Shown here: piece by piece, positions 1-10,854 of the stretch
Numbering within the stretch: position 1 is the stretch's first letter
Layout of the letters: every line of letters begins with the position of its first letter
DNA from: Earliella scabrosa
Lineage: Eukaryota > Basidiomycota > Agaricomycetes > Polyporales > Polyporaceae
Direction: 5' to 3'
DNA: 64,000 nt
Assembly: GCA_022605405.1 (NCBI GenBank)
Contig: JABYQQ010000014.1
Location: 930,001-994,000 of the forward strand
Made by a program: the position numbers and the translations under genes
The notes under the pieces: model-generated
Databases searched by the model: none
The model's input: only the letters and a program-made list of their open reading frames with translations
Told to the model about the DNA's origin: nothing

Positions 1-893
1 GCCGGTCATAAGTCCACCAGAGCGCTGGCCTGCTCCCGAGGCTGCAGAACTTGTGCTTGTGGTATCCGTTGGTGAACCGGGGGGCAAGCTGGACGTCGTC
101 AATTCGAAGATACTCTGCGAAGAAGACAGCGCGGATATGTCCCCGCTGGTTCCTGACGAGGTGAGTGACATGATGATAGAAGACGTCGGATCCTGTGATG
201 CGAAAGGTGTTCTCGGAGGCGCTGCGGCCGTGGACGTCGCAGATGGTGTGTTCTGTGCACGTCCCGTGTCTGATACACTCGACGCGGGCGGTGTACTCTG
301 CGCAGGGGCCGGCGGTGGGGCCGAGGTAGGGGCGGATGGAGCGTGTGTTATCGTTGAGGACGGCGGAGATGCCATGTGCAGCTGGATGTAATCCAGGTAG
401 AAGGCGTTTCCGAGATTGGTGATTACCAGGGTATGTTTCCCTGTGCTCAATGAGCCCAAGGAGAAGAAAGGCTGTCTATAGGCGGGTTTGGTGATAGTAC
501 CAGGAGGCATGAACGTCGCCACAGTTTTCCCGTCGAGGTCGTACTGCGACTTCATGACGAATGTCCCAGCCACTGGAAATGAGCCGTAGACGGCCACCTG
601 CTCCGCTGTGTCCATCATCAGCTGATGCATTGTCGAGTCATGTCTGTACACAACTCACCGCCTTCAAAGGAGAACGTTGCTGTCGCAGTCGAGATATTTG
701 TGAAGGACAGCGATCCCGCGTAGTTGAAGTTTTCGGGGTCGTCTATCGGGTTCTTGACCCACGATCCAGTGTATAGAATCCTCGAGTCGGAGTCGTCAAC
801 CATGAGATTCACCACCGGCGGGTTGGCCGCGGCAACGGCGGCGGCGAGTGCGGTAAGGACAGTGAGGCTCGTCGAATGCGGTCGCATGCTCAT
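1..893 (-). CDS. Single-pass membrane protein, tandem paralogue 1 (3' end outside window)
   Basis: Exons (minus): 893..659 and 605..1, with a 53-base intron. The visible 280 residues start with a signal peptide (MSMRPHSTSL then an Ala-rich core). A conserved extracellular domain of about 140 residues follows, with the landmarks VDDSDSRILYTGSW, FEGAEQVAVYGSFPVAG and YLDYIQLH. After it comes a long Ser/Thr/Pro-rich stalk, probably O-glycosylated. The window edge falls at SGGLMTG; in paralogue 2 the membrane span starts directly after that motif. The same-strand genes at 1448-3096 and 4132-5095 share the domain and the first intron position. I recognise this as a common uncharacterised membrane family of mushroom-forming fungi. 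A wall-sensing or carbohydrate-binding role is only a guess. The start was chosen because it is the Met that opens the signal peptide. Confidence 0.8.
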
Positions 894-1447
894 CGTTAGT
901 CGGTACGCAGGGGTAGCAGAGCGAGAGGGTCGAGTCGTATCCGCATGGAGTATAAGTGTCCTGTTGGGTGCGGATTGACAGATCGCCCGCTGTTCGCGGT
1001 GTTCGCAGATCTTCCTGCGAACGACTCGCAATCGTCTTCTGCAATTAGGGTCAGCGCCCGTTGCGACGTGGGAGGCAGATTCTGGGTGATGATCCAGGCT
1101 TCTCGACGTCCGCTCGAGTCTGTCTGTCAAGGCTGACTTGCTGCAGATGACTGATGAGAGCCACCGTACGTACGCATACGATGATGCTTCTGAGCATAGG
1201 GATGAGAAACTGTTGTGCGAAGCTATGACATCTCTCTCCGCCGAATGCGTTCCCTTGTCGATCTTGTCTCATCATTACTCCTCCTTCATCCACGGCTGAT
1301 CTTAGCACTTGGATCCGGATTCCTAGATTTGGACGGTCTTTTTCGAGAACATTGGAATATGATACTATAGTATGAAGTCCACGAGCGATTCCTTGGTATC
1401 GGACTCCTTCGGACTGCACAGAATTAGACTAACAAACGGCGATACTG
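894..1447. other. Intergenic, no gene seen
   Basis: This gap lies upstream of paralogue 1 and downstream of paralogue 2, so it must hold the promoter of the former and the terminator of the latter. I see no coding-like frame with plausible splice sites and no repeat. Confidence 0.5.
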
Positions 1448-3096
1448 TTAGGAGGAAGAGTACTGCTCATACAAGGGCGGAAGGGTTGACGCCGCGCTCC
1501 GCACCTCGAGCGCGTCCAGGTCCACCTGCCCGCTCCTTGCAGGCCCGCCTGCTATCCGTACCCCTCCGTCAACCGACCTTCGTCTCGTCGCATCAACGGT
1601 GGGCGTACACTCGCGTGCCAGTGCTCCGAATGGGATTCCCCTCTGCCTGGAGGCCGGAGACGACCCTCCATCATGGTATCCATGTTGTGTACCAGGAGAG
1701 CCCCGTTCGGACGAGACGAGCGGGGAGACGTTCGAGCATGGAAGGGGGTTGTATCCAACGGTTTCAGCGGTCGGCGTCACGCTATGTTCGTCCGCCTCCG
1801 AGTGTAAGGCTCGATCAATGCCGCTAACGTAACCTCCACCAAGGGTGACCCTCCTGGCCCTGCTCTCTTCGCTCCGGCGGAGGTCAATCGCGGCTTCGTA
1901 CGGGGGTGCGCTCCCGCCGTCAAGAGTATGGTGTATCAGGCCAGAGGTGGTGTTGTAGTCGATGCCGCCTCCAATTATGTTCGCCTTCGAGTCTTCTGCT
2001 AGCGACGTCAAGCCAGGGTCTATGGGTTGAAACATTGAGGTTCAGAGGTACTCCCATTGGACCACCGACGTACCGAAAGGGGTAATGTTCTTCTGCCTCT
2101 GCGTTTGCCCCTGACGTTGCCGGTACCACAGCCATGCACCTACGAGCAGACAGAGAAGCACAGCAGCTCCACCGACTGCGACAGCGATGTATGCTCCCGT
2201 GGTCAGTCCGCCAGAACGCTGTCCCGCCGCAACCACTGGCGTAGTAGCGGAGTCCACGCTGCTCGTGCTGGACACTGGTAACATACTTGATGATGAGGCC
2301 GACGTCTCCCATGGCCTGGACTCGACTCTGGTTTCGGAGAGGAAGGACGAATGATCCAATGAGATGAGAGATAGGCTAGTTGATGATGTCCGGCTCTGTT
2401 GTGTCTCCGTAGGCGTTTCCTGTGGTGGAGGAGTACTCGGCGGGATACTCGGCGGAAATGTGCTCCGAGTCGATGAATCTTCCCGGGAGGTCGACTGATC
2501 AGGTGTGGGAGACGAGTCTTGAACAGGGGACAATGGTATGGGCCCCGGTATGAAGGTCATACCTGGAACGGATGGGACGACGTGTAACAGGATGTAGTCG
2601 AGGTAGAAGTTTTCGCCGAGGTTGGTAATAGTGAGCGTGTGCTTCTCCGGGGAGAAGAATTGCGAGAGGAAGAACAGCTGGCGGTACCCCGGCTGGCTGA
2701 CTGTACTCAACGGAGTGAACGTCGTCGTGTTGCTTCCGTCGATGCTGTACTGCGAGGCCATCTTGTATGTACCCACCACGGGGAACGCGCCCCAGACAGA
2801 GAGTTGAAGAACTACCCTCGTGTCAGCTTGCTATTATCGGAAGTCTGCACCTTGACCAGTGAAGGGCACTTACCGCCCTCGAAAGCCAGTGTCGCAGTGG
2901 ATTGTGAAATATTCGTGAAGGACGACGTCCCGCCGTAGTTCTTCTCAGTGGGGTCGGGTATGGTGTTTCGAAGCCACGATGAGGAGTACTGAATTCGTCC
3001 GTCCGTGTCGTCCACCATGATGGTCGGGTCATCGCACACGGCGAATGCGACAAACGTCGCTATGACGAGTGTGCTGCGAAGTGTGAGCAGCAGCAT
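1448..3096 (-). CDS. Single-pass membrane protein, tandem paralogue 2 (complete)
   Basis: Exons (minus): 3096..2874, 2826..2074, 2019..1448; introns 47 and 54 bases; 515 residues. Order of parts: signal peptide (MLLLTLRSTLVIATFVAFAV), conserved extracellular domain (VDDTDGRIQYSSSW, VWGAFPVVGTYKM, YLDYILLH), a Ser/Thr/Pro-rich stalk, a membrane span (GAYIAVAVGGAAVLLCLLVG), then basic residues (WYRQRQ). A cytosolic tail of about 190 residues follows, with GGSAPPYEAA and a terminal LPPLYEQYSSS. The tail is encoded by exon 3; the open frame at 1448-2035 is not a separate gene, because the donor at 2073 and acceptor at 2020 join the frames exactly. The topology fits a cell-surface sensor or adhesion protein. 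The PPxY-like motifs could bind WW domains of ubiquitin ligases (inference). Confidence 0.85.
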
Positions 3097-3575
3097 ACCC
3101 TTTCTGTAGTAGCTGGTAACCAAGATGCGAGAGTAAGTAGAAGACGGCTGCATCGCCGCATTTTGGAAGGCTATATGTGCTATCTAAGAAGACCGAGGAT
3201 TGACAGATCCCCCGAGGTTCGCGGACGCCGCCGATCGTTTCCCCGAACGAGGGGTGCCCACCTACGAATGATAATCATACCTTCTTCATTCCTGATGGAG
3301 TTTGCTTGTCATGCTCGCGCGGTCATCCCATGGGCTGTTTGCGACGCAAAGGCGGGCTTGTACAGTGTATTACCAGTCTTGATATGTATGTGCTCGGTAC
3401 AGAGCTATCCCCGAGCATGTAGCATCTATCTTAGGGGTCTATAGGTCTGATGTTGAAGCCGGAAGAGCTTGAGGCTGCCAGACACAAGCGCGAGATGGTG
3501 AACCCTTCTTGTATCATTGGAACTCTGAGCCTATGAAGCACAAGTGAATGATACGTCTATCATTCGAGAACATCG
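3097..3575. other. Intergenic, promoter side of paralogue 2
   Basis: About 480 bases between the paralogue 2 start and the MITE. Short open frames exist, but none has codon structure or similarity that I can support. Confidence 0.4.
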
Positions 3576-3845
3576 TACTGTACCATTTCGACCAATTCAA
3601 CCTAGCCTGTGACCTGTGACAGGTCGATTTTGGTGGGCGCATTCGACCACCGGCCGGGTGACCGTGACATCGGCCGATTTTTCGACCAAATGGGGGCGCG
3701 CGACAGCGCGCCGCCACCAGAAGCGGTAAGCGCCCGGAGGGCCCATCCGACCGCCATCAATGTGACCGGTGACAGGCGGCCAAATTTCGACCAAACAGGC
3801 ATGCGGTGACGCGTGACTGGTCGAATTGGTCGAAATGGTACAGTA
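3576..3845. mobile_element. MITE, Tc1/mariner-like, TA target site
   Basis: A non-coding element with perfect terminal inverted repeats. The outer 23 bases at 3576-3598 are the exact reverse complement of 3823-3845. The outermost bases on both sides are TA, the target duplicated by Tc1/mariner elements. The element proper is therefore about 3578-3843 (266 bp), with 21-base inverted repeats starting CTGTACCATTTCGACC. The inside repeats the motif TTTCGACCAA and a tgtgacc/ggtgacagg motif several times, and has a GGCGCGC...GCGCGCC palindrome near 3694-3711. No transposase frame fits, so it is non-autonomous and would need a transposase from elsewhere in the genome. Confidence 0.8.
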
Positions 3846-4131
3846 TATGTCGGGGCTATTAAAACGCGTACGCCCGCATCATTTAGGTTCTTGCTCTCCG
3901 GTGCGTGCACCTGGAGCCATGGCGCACAGTGAAGGAGAGCAGTCATGAGAATATAGATTATACGTTGCCTCAGTTTGCCTCAAGAAAGACTGTGCTGGTA
4001 CAGCCGTATGCGATCGATGCGCTGCATCACGAACCAAGTCGATGCAATCCGCCCTACTACCTTCCCGATCCCCATCCATTCCTCGACCATCGCCTAACCT
4101 CGTAGTCGGGTGCTCTCTCCGCGTCCGGGAG
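3846..4131. other. Downstream flank of the MITE, no gene seen
   Basis: Spacer between the MITE and the stop codon of paralogue 3. A minus frame at 3879-4142 overlaps the end of paralogue 3 but lacks the APPYE-type tail of paralogue 2, so I do not join it to that gene. Confidence 0.4.
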
Positions 4132-5095
4132 TCACCATGCACACTGCCCCATCAAGCCGTGGAGTAGAAACAATACAATCCCTATTACGCCTGTAGCAGC
4201 GGACGTTTCCCGAGTGAGCACGATCGTGCGGCATTGCCCGCTTGTCGCAGTGGCGGCTCCTGTGCTACTCTCGCTCGAAAGCGAGGGGAGACTTGGCGTC
4301 GGCGTGGCAATGTCCGTGCTTGAAGCAGCCAGTTCGCCGTTTGATGTTGTCAACGCCGTCGAGGTGGCTAACTCGGAAGTAGGAGACAGCGAAGGCTGTG
4401 CTGCGAGGGGTACCGAGTCGCTCGGAGGAGTTCCAGTCAATGTGGCTGAAGCATGCGGCGAAGCCGATGCATCTTCTGTGCTCGACGCTTGCTCGGTGGG
4501 AGCTGCTTGAGATAGGGATGTAGATGGTATGGGGGACGGCGCGGGAGTAGAGGATGGTTGCGAGGAAGAAGATGATTGAGGAAAATAGAGCCGGACGTAG
4601 TCGAGATAGAATCCCTCGCCGGCATTGGTGATCACGAGCGTGTGCTTGTCGGTGGAGAGAGTTTCGGACAGGAAAAACCGCTGCTGGTATATAGGACGCA
4701 CGACCGTGTCGGGAGGCCAATATTGCGTGAGGTTTGTCCCATCGATGGTGTACTGCGACTTCATCGCGTGCGTCCCTATCAACGGGAACGACCCGACGAC
4801 AGCCACTTGGATAGCTACAACTGCGAGTGAGTTACATGTCCTAGAGAGGCGAAGAAGCAAACAAAGTGCACGTACCGCCTTCAAAGGTGAGCGTTGCATT
4901 TGAGCGCGGGGTATTTGACAGCGAGAGCGTGCCTGCGTAGTTCAGTTTCATGGGGTCTGCCTCTGGGTTTCGTATCCATGTGCCCGTGTACTGGATCCTC
5001 GGATCGGCGTCGTCTATCACAACATTCGGCGGTGTGTCGCACGAGGCGAGGGCAACCAAAGTGACGAGGAATGCACCGATGAGCAGTGCTACCAT
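4132..5095 (-). CDS. Tandem paralogue 3, tail-less (GPI- or tail-anchored)
   Basis: Exons (minus): 5095..4876 and 4820..4132; 55-base intron at the same site as in paralogues 1 and 2; 302 residues. It has a signal peptide (MVALLIGAFLVTLVALASC), the family domain (IDDADPRIQYTGTW, VVGSFPLIGTHAMKS, YLDYVRLYF), then a Ser/Thr/Pro-rich stalk. Unlike paralogue 2 it stops right after a short hydrophobic stretch (AATGVIGIVLFLLHGLMG) and has no basic stop-transfer residues and no cytosolic tail. A C-terminal hydrophobic end after a Ser-rich region suits a GPI anchor signal, or a lost third exon. The two cases cannot be told apart here. The start is the Met opening the signal peptide. Confidence 0.75.
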
Positions 5096-6019
5096 GTCGT
5101 GAGCGCGAGAGGAGTCGAGATGCACACCAACTGGAGGGAAGATTGTGACTGCCGCAATATACGTGCACTCATAATGCAAATCTGATGGATCGGCGGAGCT
5201 TGTGAGCTCAGCGGACTGCGTCCGTAAGACCTTCTGAGGACTGAAGTAAGGTATAAGGTTAGATGTTGACTGCTTCGCAGCTTCTGCCCTTTGAGCCAAC
5301 ACTGACAGTCAACTGTCAATCGGCGCTGTTGTGAGCAACTCGGAATCAACTATATACTTAGGAGGGTTCATGGGCTTGCCTTCGGGAATAGGAAGACAAG
5401 AGGTTGGTGTTCGAATTCCATGTCGTAAAGTAGTCGGTTTCCAGCTCCACCAGCATGACAAGTTGTTCGAGCGGCTACATCTATCAACTATAATCCGTCA
5501 GCATCAAGATTGGGACGTAACGTAACTGTCAACTCTATTATTCTCTGCCAAATCCATCTCAGAGCCTGCCTGCACCAGTCGCGGCCGCTGACAGTGGCGG
5601 ACTGATCATGATGGCGGCGTAGATAGTGCACGAAGAACGAAGAAACACAGCAGCGTTCGACTGCACCAATGTGAGAATGCCTACCTTCGTCGCAGAGGCA
5701 GCGTGGTTCAGTCAGTTAGAAAGGGCCCAGTCCTGCAGAGGCGATGTTTGTCTCACTTTGTGCACCAACCCGACATGTTCGGTTTGGCTCTGTTTGGAGA
5801 CCGCTGAGCATCATCCTCCTCCTCCAACGAATCCAGCCGTGCCTCCATAACGCGTTCAAACAAGATACGGATACAGGTACTCTATATGAGCTTATCTACA
5901 GCGTAGTAAAGGACGCTCATGGCTGAGAGAGATAGTAGCGAGGAGGTAGGGTTGATATCGCACTCCAGTCCATCTGATTCTGGTTCTCTCCCGGACCATC
6001 CATTGGCGCATCCAATGCA
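5096..6019. other. Intergenic, no gene seen
   Basis: Nine hundred bases between paralogue 3 and the acyltransferase pseudogene. Only short frames without recognisable domains are present. Acyltransferase similarity begins abruptly at about 6020. Confidence 0.4.
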
Positions 6020-6695
6020 GTGTTTTCACCCGTCGCGCACTACCTCGTCTACTTCGCGCCCGCGGAGGTCCAGCGCATGTGGGAGGACGCCAACAAAACC
6101 CATCCGCTCCCCGGATCTCCCGCCTCGACGCGCTCCTCGCCTTCGTCTGGCGGCTCATCGTCCGCGCACGGGGCATGGCCCACGACCCGGAGTCACGCTC
6201 GGCGTGCGCTCCCGCCTCTCGCCCCCTGTGCCGGACGCATCCCTCGGGTCCCCCATCACCCTCGCGCGCGTGAGCCTGACGGGCGAGGAGATCGTCTCTG
6301 CAGAGTCCGTCGCCCCGGCCGCGAGCGCGATCCGCGCGGCCATGTCGCAGTTCACGCCCCCATCGATCTCTGCCCTCCTGCACGAGATGATGCACGCGGT
6401 GAACCCGCGGCGGACCTGGCATGCGTTCCTCGGCCGGCGACACTCGATCGTCACGTCGTGGCAGAACCTCGATGCGTACGGGGTGGACTTTGGAGGGGGA
6501 GCGCCGCCCCGCTATGTCGACGCGGTGATGCCGAGCATGGACGGGTGCATCCATGTCATGGAGGCAGGACCCGCTGGGGCGGGGAGCGGTGGTCGGTGGC
6601 ACGCTGAGCCGGTGTGCGTGTCCTTGCATCTTGCGGCGGACGTCATGGACAAGCTGCTCAAGGACCCGGAGCTGCGAAAGTATCGAGATGGCTAG
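6020..6695 (+). pseudogene. Broken copy of the HXXXD acyltransferase at 13-14.7 kb
   Basis: Pieces of this stretch match the C-terminal half of the acyltransferase encoded at 13040-14747, but in three different frames. SPVAHYLVYF...EVQRMWEDA (about 6023-6110) is in one frame. ISRLDALLAFVWRLIVRARGMAHDPE (about 6117-6195) is in a second. The rest, from RSRLSPPVPDASLGSP to KLLKDPELRKY, is in a third and ends at a stop at 6693-6695. The N-terminal half with the HXXXD catalytic motif is missing, although the DVDFGGG motif near the end (DFGWG-type) is kept. Two frame changes and a missing active site mean that it cannot make the enzyme. It lies in the opposite orientation to the fuller copy. Confidence 0.85.
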
Positions 6696-6734
6696 ACTGA
6701 ACGTGAAGAGTGACTCTAGAACTAGGAGATATAA

Positions 6735-7070
6735 CCACTAGATACCGAACAGAGACATGTAGACGCGAGCCTCGCAATGCCTGTCATGTCTGGATCAAAT
6801 GTCACGAAGCTTGAATCAACGACCTCTGTACCGGTGTCCAAGGGAGAGCTCGAGGTGATGACGAAAATTCCTGACCGATCTGGACCTCATGCATGTCCAG
6901 GTAGGATGACTTCTGTATGTGCTGGGACTGCATGCACGAGCTGGCCCCAGAGGTTCCTACTCACTGTTCAAGAGCTAGGTCAATAATTCTACATCCACTA
7001 GATACACAAGAAGAAAGAGATGTGCCAATGCGCGTGCAATGTCGTGTCCGGGTCGAATGCCACGTGCCGT
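6735..7070. repeat. Degenerate direct repeat, about 75 bases, two copies
   Basis: The stretches at about 6735-6815 and 6995-7070 both begin CCACTAGATAC and keep a similar order of motifs (gaNatgt, gcaatg, tc(g/a)tgtc, tc(a/g)aatg(t/c)cacg). By eye they are clearly related but diverged. No coding potential is seen in this spacer between the pseudogene and the REEP gene. Confidence 0.4.
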
Positions 7071-7120
7071 ACTCGCAACTGAGATCCAACTTCAAGACCT
7101 GAGAACCGAGGCAGTCGACC

Positions 7121-8216
7121 TCAATCAGTCTTCACCCGCTCGTACCCCTGCCCCGCCCCGCCCCACCCGAACCAGCTCGTCCTCTGCCCCGCGGCAGGAC
7201 GCTGGCCAGTCGGCGAGTCGCCCTCCATATCGCTCGGCACCTCGACCTCCTCGAACGTCGACTTGCCGTTGCCCCCCGCGCTCCCCGACGACCCGCGCTC
7301 CCTCAGGCTGCCCTCGGCGGGCATCGGGACCGTCTCAAACGCCGGACTCGACGTCACAGACGAGACGTCGTACCCTGCCGGCTCCTGCTCGAGCGAGGCA
7401 AGCTCCGCTTCCAGCTGCCTCCGGCGCTCCGACACGCTGCTCCGCCTCCTCGCTCCCGACCCCGACCCCGACCCGGAGGCCGGCTGCGAGCCCGCATTCG
7501 CCGCAGCGCGCGCAGCCGACGCCTGCGCCTGCGTGAGGAGGGCCGCCCCAGAGGCGACGATGCTCGGGCCATACGTGCTCCAGAGGCCAGCGACGAGCTG
7601 TGCGGGCCCGGAGACGGGGTCGTTCAGGGACGGGGGCGCGCCGGTGTGCGTCGCCGCCTCCTCTTCGAGCGGGGAGGGGCCCGAGGGGTGCGTCTGCGCC
7701 TGGGAGACGGCGCCGGAGACCTGCTCCCAGCCGCGCCGGAGGAGGCGTTGGATGTAGTTGTAGACGAAGACTTTGGCGTGTGCGAGCGCGGAGTCGATCT
7801 GGTTCTCGTGTGCGGCGAAGAAGGGGCGGAGCTGGGTGTGGTAGAGCCAGGCGGAGCCGGCTGTCTGCGGGAGGGCGAGGTAGAGGAGGAAGATGGTCTT
7901 GAGCGGGTAGTAGAACGGCAGCCTGGACAAAGAAACGGTGGGTGGACTGCTGGGCGAAGACAGGGAGGGGAGACGCACCATGAGACGAGCCATTCGGCGA
8001 CGTATTCAACCGCGACGATGCATCCCAGCACACTCCAGTACATCAGCCATCGCTCGAGCTCTGCCTCGGATGCTGGTCGTTGCGAGAGGGTCTTGTATGA
8101 CGCGTATCCCGGATACAGGAACGCTGTGGTCGCGCTGCAGCCCCTTTCTGAGCAAGGTGCCGCAATCTTCAGCTAGTTACGCACCTAATGACGCGGAAAA
8201 GCAAGTAGAATATCAT
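7121..8216 (-). CDS. REEP/Yop1/HVA22-family ER membrane-shaping protein
   Basis: Exons (minus): 8216..8185, 8134..7979, 7922..7121; introns 50 and 56 bases; 329 residues. The first 110 residues are a TB2/DP1/HVA22 domain: MIFYLLFRVISATTAFLYPG, a YASYKTL step, then WLMYWSVLGCIVAVEYVAEW and LPFYYPLKTIFLLYLALPQ. This is the hairpin pair that wedges into the ER membrane and curves tubules. Residues AWLYHTQLRPFFAAHENQID follow as in Yop1. The C-terminal half is low complexity (Ser, Gly, Ala, Glu), longer than the compact yeast Yop1, with a predicted coiled stretch (ERRRQLEAELASLEQE). The short first exon was found by family homology, and both splices keep frame. The tail is probably a fungal extension. 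Confidence 0.85.
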
Positions 8217-8622
8217 GTTCAGATCGCTGAGGTGTATGGGTCGTCAAGGGTCATGGAGGTACAGGAGAGAGGTCGCTTCATATAGCTCACCACTTCGGCT
8301 GGTCGGCCCTGTCTCGCTAAGTGAATCGATCGAGCCTTGTTCTTACTCGTTCTTACCACGATAATCACTGGCTACTTACTCGTAAGCAGGAGCGTAAGTA
8401 GCTTGGATAAACCTGTCCTTAACTCGTCTAACAACATTTACAAATGCTCGACCACATGTTCCACGCGTGGATCGCTTCCTTTCGTCCATCTCTCAGGCGA
8501 CGCAGCCGCACGGACTTGGTCAGGCAGATGCTGGCAGATTTCGAGCAGATGGAAGATGATAATAATAGTCTTACACACGCTGATCAGATGCAGTATGTAG
8601 TACACATTGTCCGAATGCCTCG
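8217..8622. other. Intergenic, no gene seen
   Basis: A gap of 406 bases holding the REEP promoter and the 3' end of the next gene. I see no feature in it. Confidence 0.4.
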
Positions 8623-9826
8623 CTAGTTGAACGTGATATCCGCAAAGACGGGACGATGGTCACTTGCTAGGACACCGTCGTCAGTCAGAGACGTGCCGAC
8701 CCGGTACGCGTTGGATGTCCTGAAATACAACATGAGCGGGGGATCGAGCTCAGAGGGACGATAGGAGTACCCACCACTTCCCATTGCTGCCCCCGTAGAC
8801 AAAGTCGATCCTAGTGTACACGGACGCGTCACCAGGAGCGTTCCAGCCGGTGTAGGTCGCAAACTCGCCCGAGACGAACTCGCGGGGAGTCTCGGCCTTC
8901 AAGTCGAGCAGCTTGAAGTCGGAGAGGGTGCCATCCGGGACGGCGAACCTCTCGGCGAAGGTAGCGTTGATGGCGACAGGAGGGATCTGCCCAGTGATGA
9001 TCTGGTATGCGCCAGAATCCCGACCCGTTGCGGGGCTGTTGAAGTCACCGGTGACGATGACTGGGCCGCCGGTCTTGTAGGCTTCGTAACGAGCACGCGC
9101 GAGCATCAGCGAAGCGGCGAGGCGACGCTGGTCGTCGGACTGATCGTCCAGATGCGTGTTGAGGTACGTGAAGCGAACAGGTGCATCGGGGTTGGATTTC
9201 AACGTGAGACTCGTGGCCGTACAGACCCGGAAGGAGCCCGCGCCGGGGAATCTCGACGGCTCGAAGGGTGTGTTACTGTCCGGCGTTGAGATTTTCTATC
9301 TCCGAGCGGCCCGAGCCAGTCAATTGAGTACTCACGACAGCCAAAACGAGTCATTTGAAACGAGCTCGATATCAGACTTCTTGTAGAAGATGGGGCTGAA
9401 CTCGCCGGCGGCGACGCCGTTATCACGGCCAACACCGACCCAGCCCCAGCCATCACCAAAGAGAGTCGCGAGATCGGTGACCTGCCTCACAAGAGCCTCT
9501 TGGAAGCCTACTCGGGCCTTCAGCACTCGAAGTCACACCGTGATAGTCTCCAAGAACTCACCGGCGAGGACGATCCCTTCGTTCTGGAGTTGCTGGTACA
9601 CCTTGATCCGCCGTGTACTCCATGGCTGCTCGCCCTTCTTGCCATAGTAACTGGGGGCCTGCAGGGGATCCGGCAGGGAGTCGAGGGACTGTTGGACGGT
9701 GATGCTGTTCGGTTGCGAATCGTAACGGAGATTGTACGACGCAATACGCATCGTCTGGGCGGCGGCCACTAGAGGAGTGATCAGGGTCAAAGTCACGAAA
9801 CCCAACAACGGTGCGAACGAGAACAT
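8623..9826 (-). CDS. Secreted endonuclease/exonuclease/phosphatase-fold protein
   Basis: Exons (minus): 9826..9562, 9510..9336, 9275..8775, 8719..8623; introns 51, 60 and 55 bases; 345 residues. A signal peptide (MFSFAPLLGFVTLTLITPLV) precedes the EEP fold. Metal and catalytic motifs of the family are all present: MRIASYNLRYD (Asn), VGFQEA (metal Glu), TYLNTHLDDQ (His), VIVTGDFNSP (Asp, Asn), RIDFVYGG and the C-terminal SDHRPVFADI (Asp-His). Fungal members are annotated only as phosphatase or nuclease-like; a secreted one could release phosphate from sugar or nucleotide phosphates, but the substrate cannot be read from sequence. A TATA box lies 55 bases upstream. A remnant of a second copy sits at 10855-10952. 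Confidence 0.9.
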
Positions 9827-9881
9827 GATGAAGAAAGAGTAGGGTGCGGTGTGGCCTTGGACGGGCCCCCACCCGCCCGCG

Positions 9882-9888
9882 TTATATA
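9882..9888 (-). promoter_or_regulatory. TATA box of the secreted EEP gene
   Basis: On the minus strand the sequence GATATATAAC lies about 55 bases before the ATG at 9826, a typical distance for a TATA box with a short leader. Confidence 0.55.
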
Positions 9889-9889
9889 T

Positions 9890-10854
9890 CATATCCCCCA
9901 AGTTCCATATGTAACGCAGCGTTCGCTTCTCGTACCGTATGTGATAATCCCGTACGCGACTGAATCGACTGAATATATGAGACACCCAATCACCAACACT
10001 GGCGCACGCGGCGCCGCCATGATGAAGACTCACATGACGACCTTCGTGAAGCCTTAAACGACCTGAGCACGATGCAACTCACCTTCTCGTTCCGAGACTG
10101 TCCCATATCCCGTCCTCGTGAGGATCTGGGCCGCGAGCGTCGAGAATAGGCCAAAGGTTATCTTGAAGCCCATCGTAGGTGCCATGAATGTGCGTTCGCG
10201 AGCGGTAGTTGAAGGATGCCGTTCGCGATATGGTACAGATTATGGTACAAGTCCAGAACAAAGGGAAAACAGTGGCGCCGTGGAGGTAGTGCGCGATGGG
10301 GGGAGACAAGAGGGTGTTGCCATGGTGGGGTGACGAAGCGTGCTGGTGGTCGGTTGCCGACTCCGCACGATCGACGTAAGGCGCTTGTTGGGGTACGCAC
10401 ATGTCTCGAGATGCCCAATTCTGGCGGGCATGGCGAGGATAGCACGCTCATTCTCAGTGGTCCTCCTCTGCCACCCGGCACTCAAGCATACGGTTTGAGC
10501 CTGTACAGACGTAGATGTACAACGCACACCGTCCAAACTTCGTGTACAGAAGTGTACAGCCGCACCCGCGCGGGGTAGACATGACATCATCGGTACGCGA
10601 ATCACTGACCCCAGCACTGGCGGTCTTAGACTGACCGTCACTGACGTCGAGCAATGTTCACGGCTGTGCATTGCTGGTTTAGCCTTGCCATCATGGCTAT
10701 CGCTATATTAACGTGAGATGTTCGTGGAGTCGTGTGTAGTCATGACACTGTCGTACAGACTGCTTGACATTTGCTTAACACCCCATCTGAAGTAGCGAGC
10801 AAAGGACGCACCGTTCTTGAACTTGTAATATAATACATTACCAGAAGATGCTAC
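9890..10854. other. Intergenic, no gene supported
   Basis: Nearly 1 kb upstream of the EEP gene. Several frames of 70-140 codons overlap on the two strands here but none shows a domain, a signal peptide or splice-compatible neighbours. Confidence 0.35.

Noticed and set aside
1448..2035. Apparent separate minus-strand gene of 195 codons
   Set aside because: It is the third exon of membrane paralogue 2; donor 2073 and acceptor 2020 join the frames exactly and supply the cytosolic tail.
10240..10671. Minus frame of 143 codons
   Set aside because: It overlaps other frames, has no domain, low-complexity arginine/serine content and no splice-supported neighbours.
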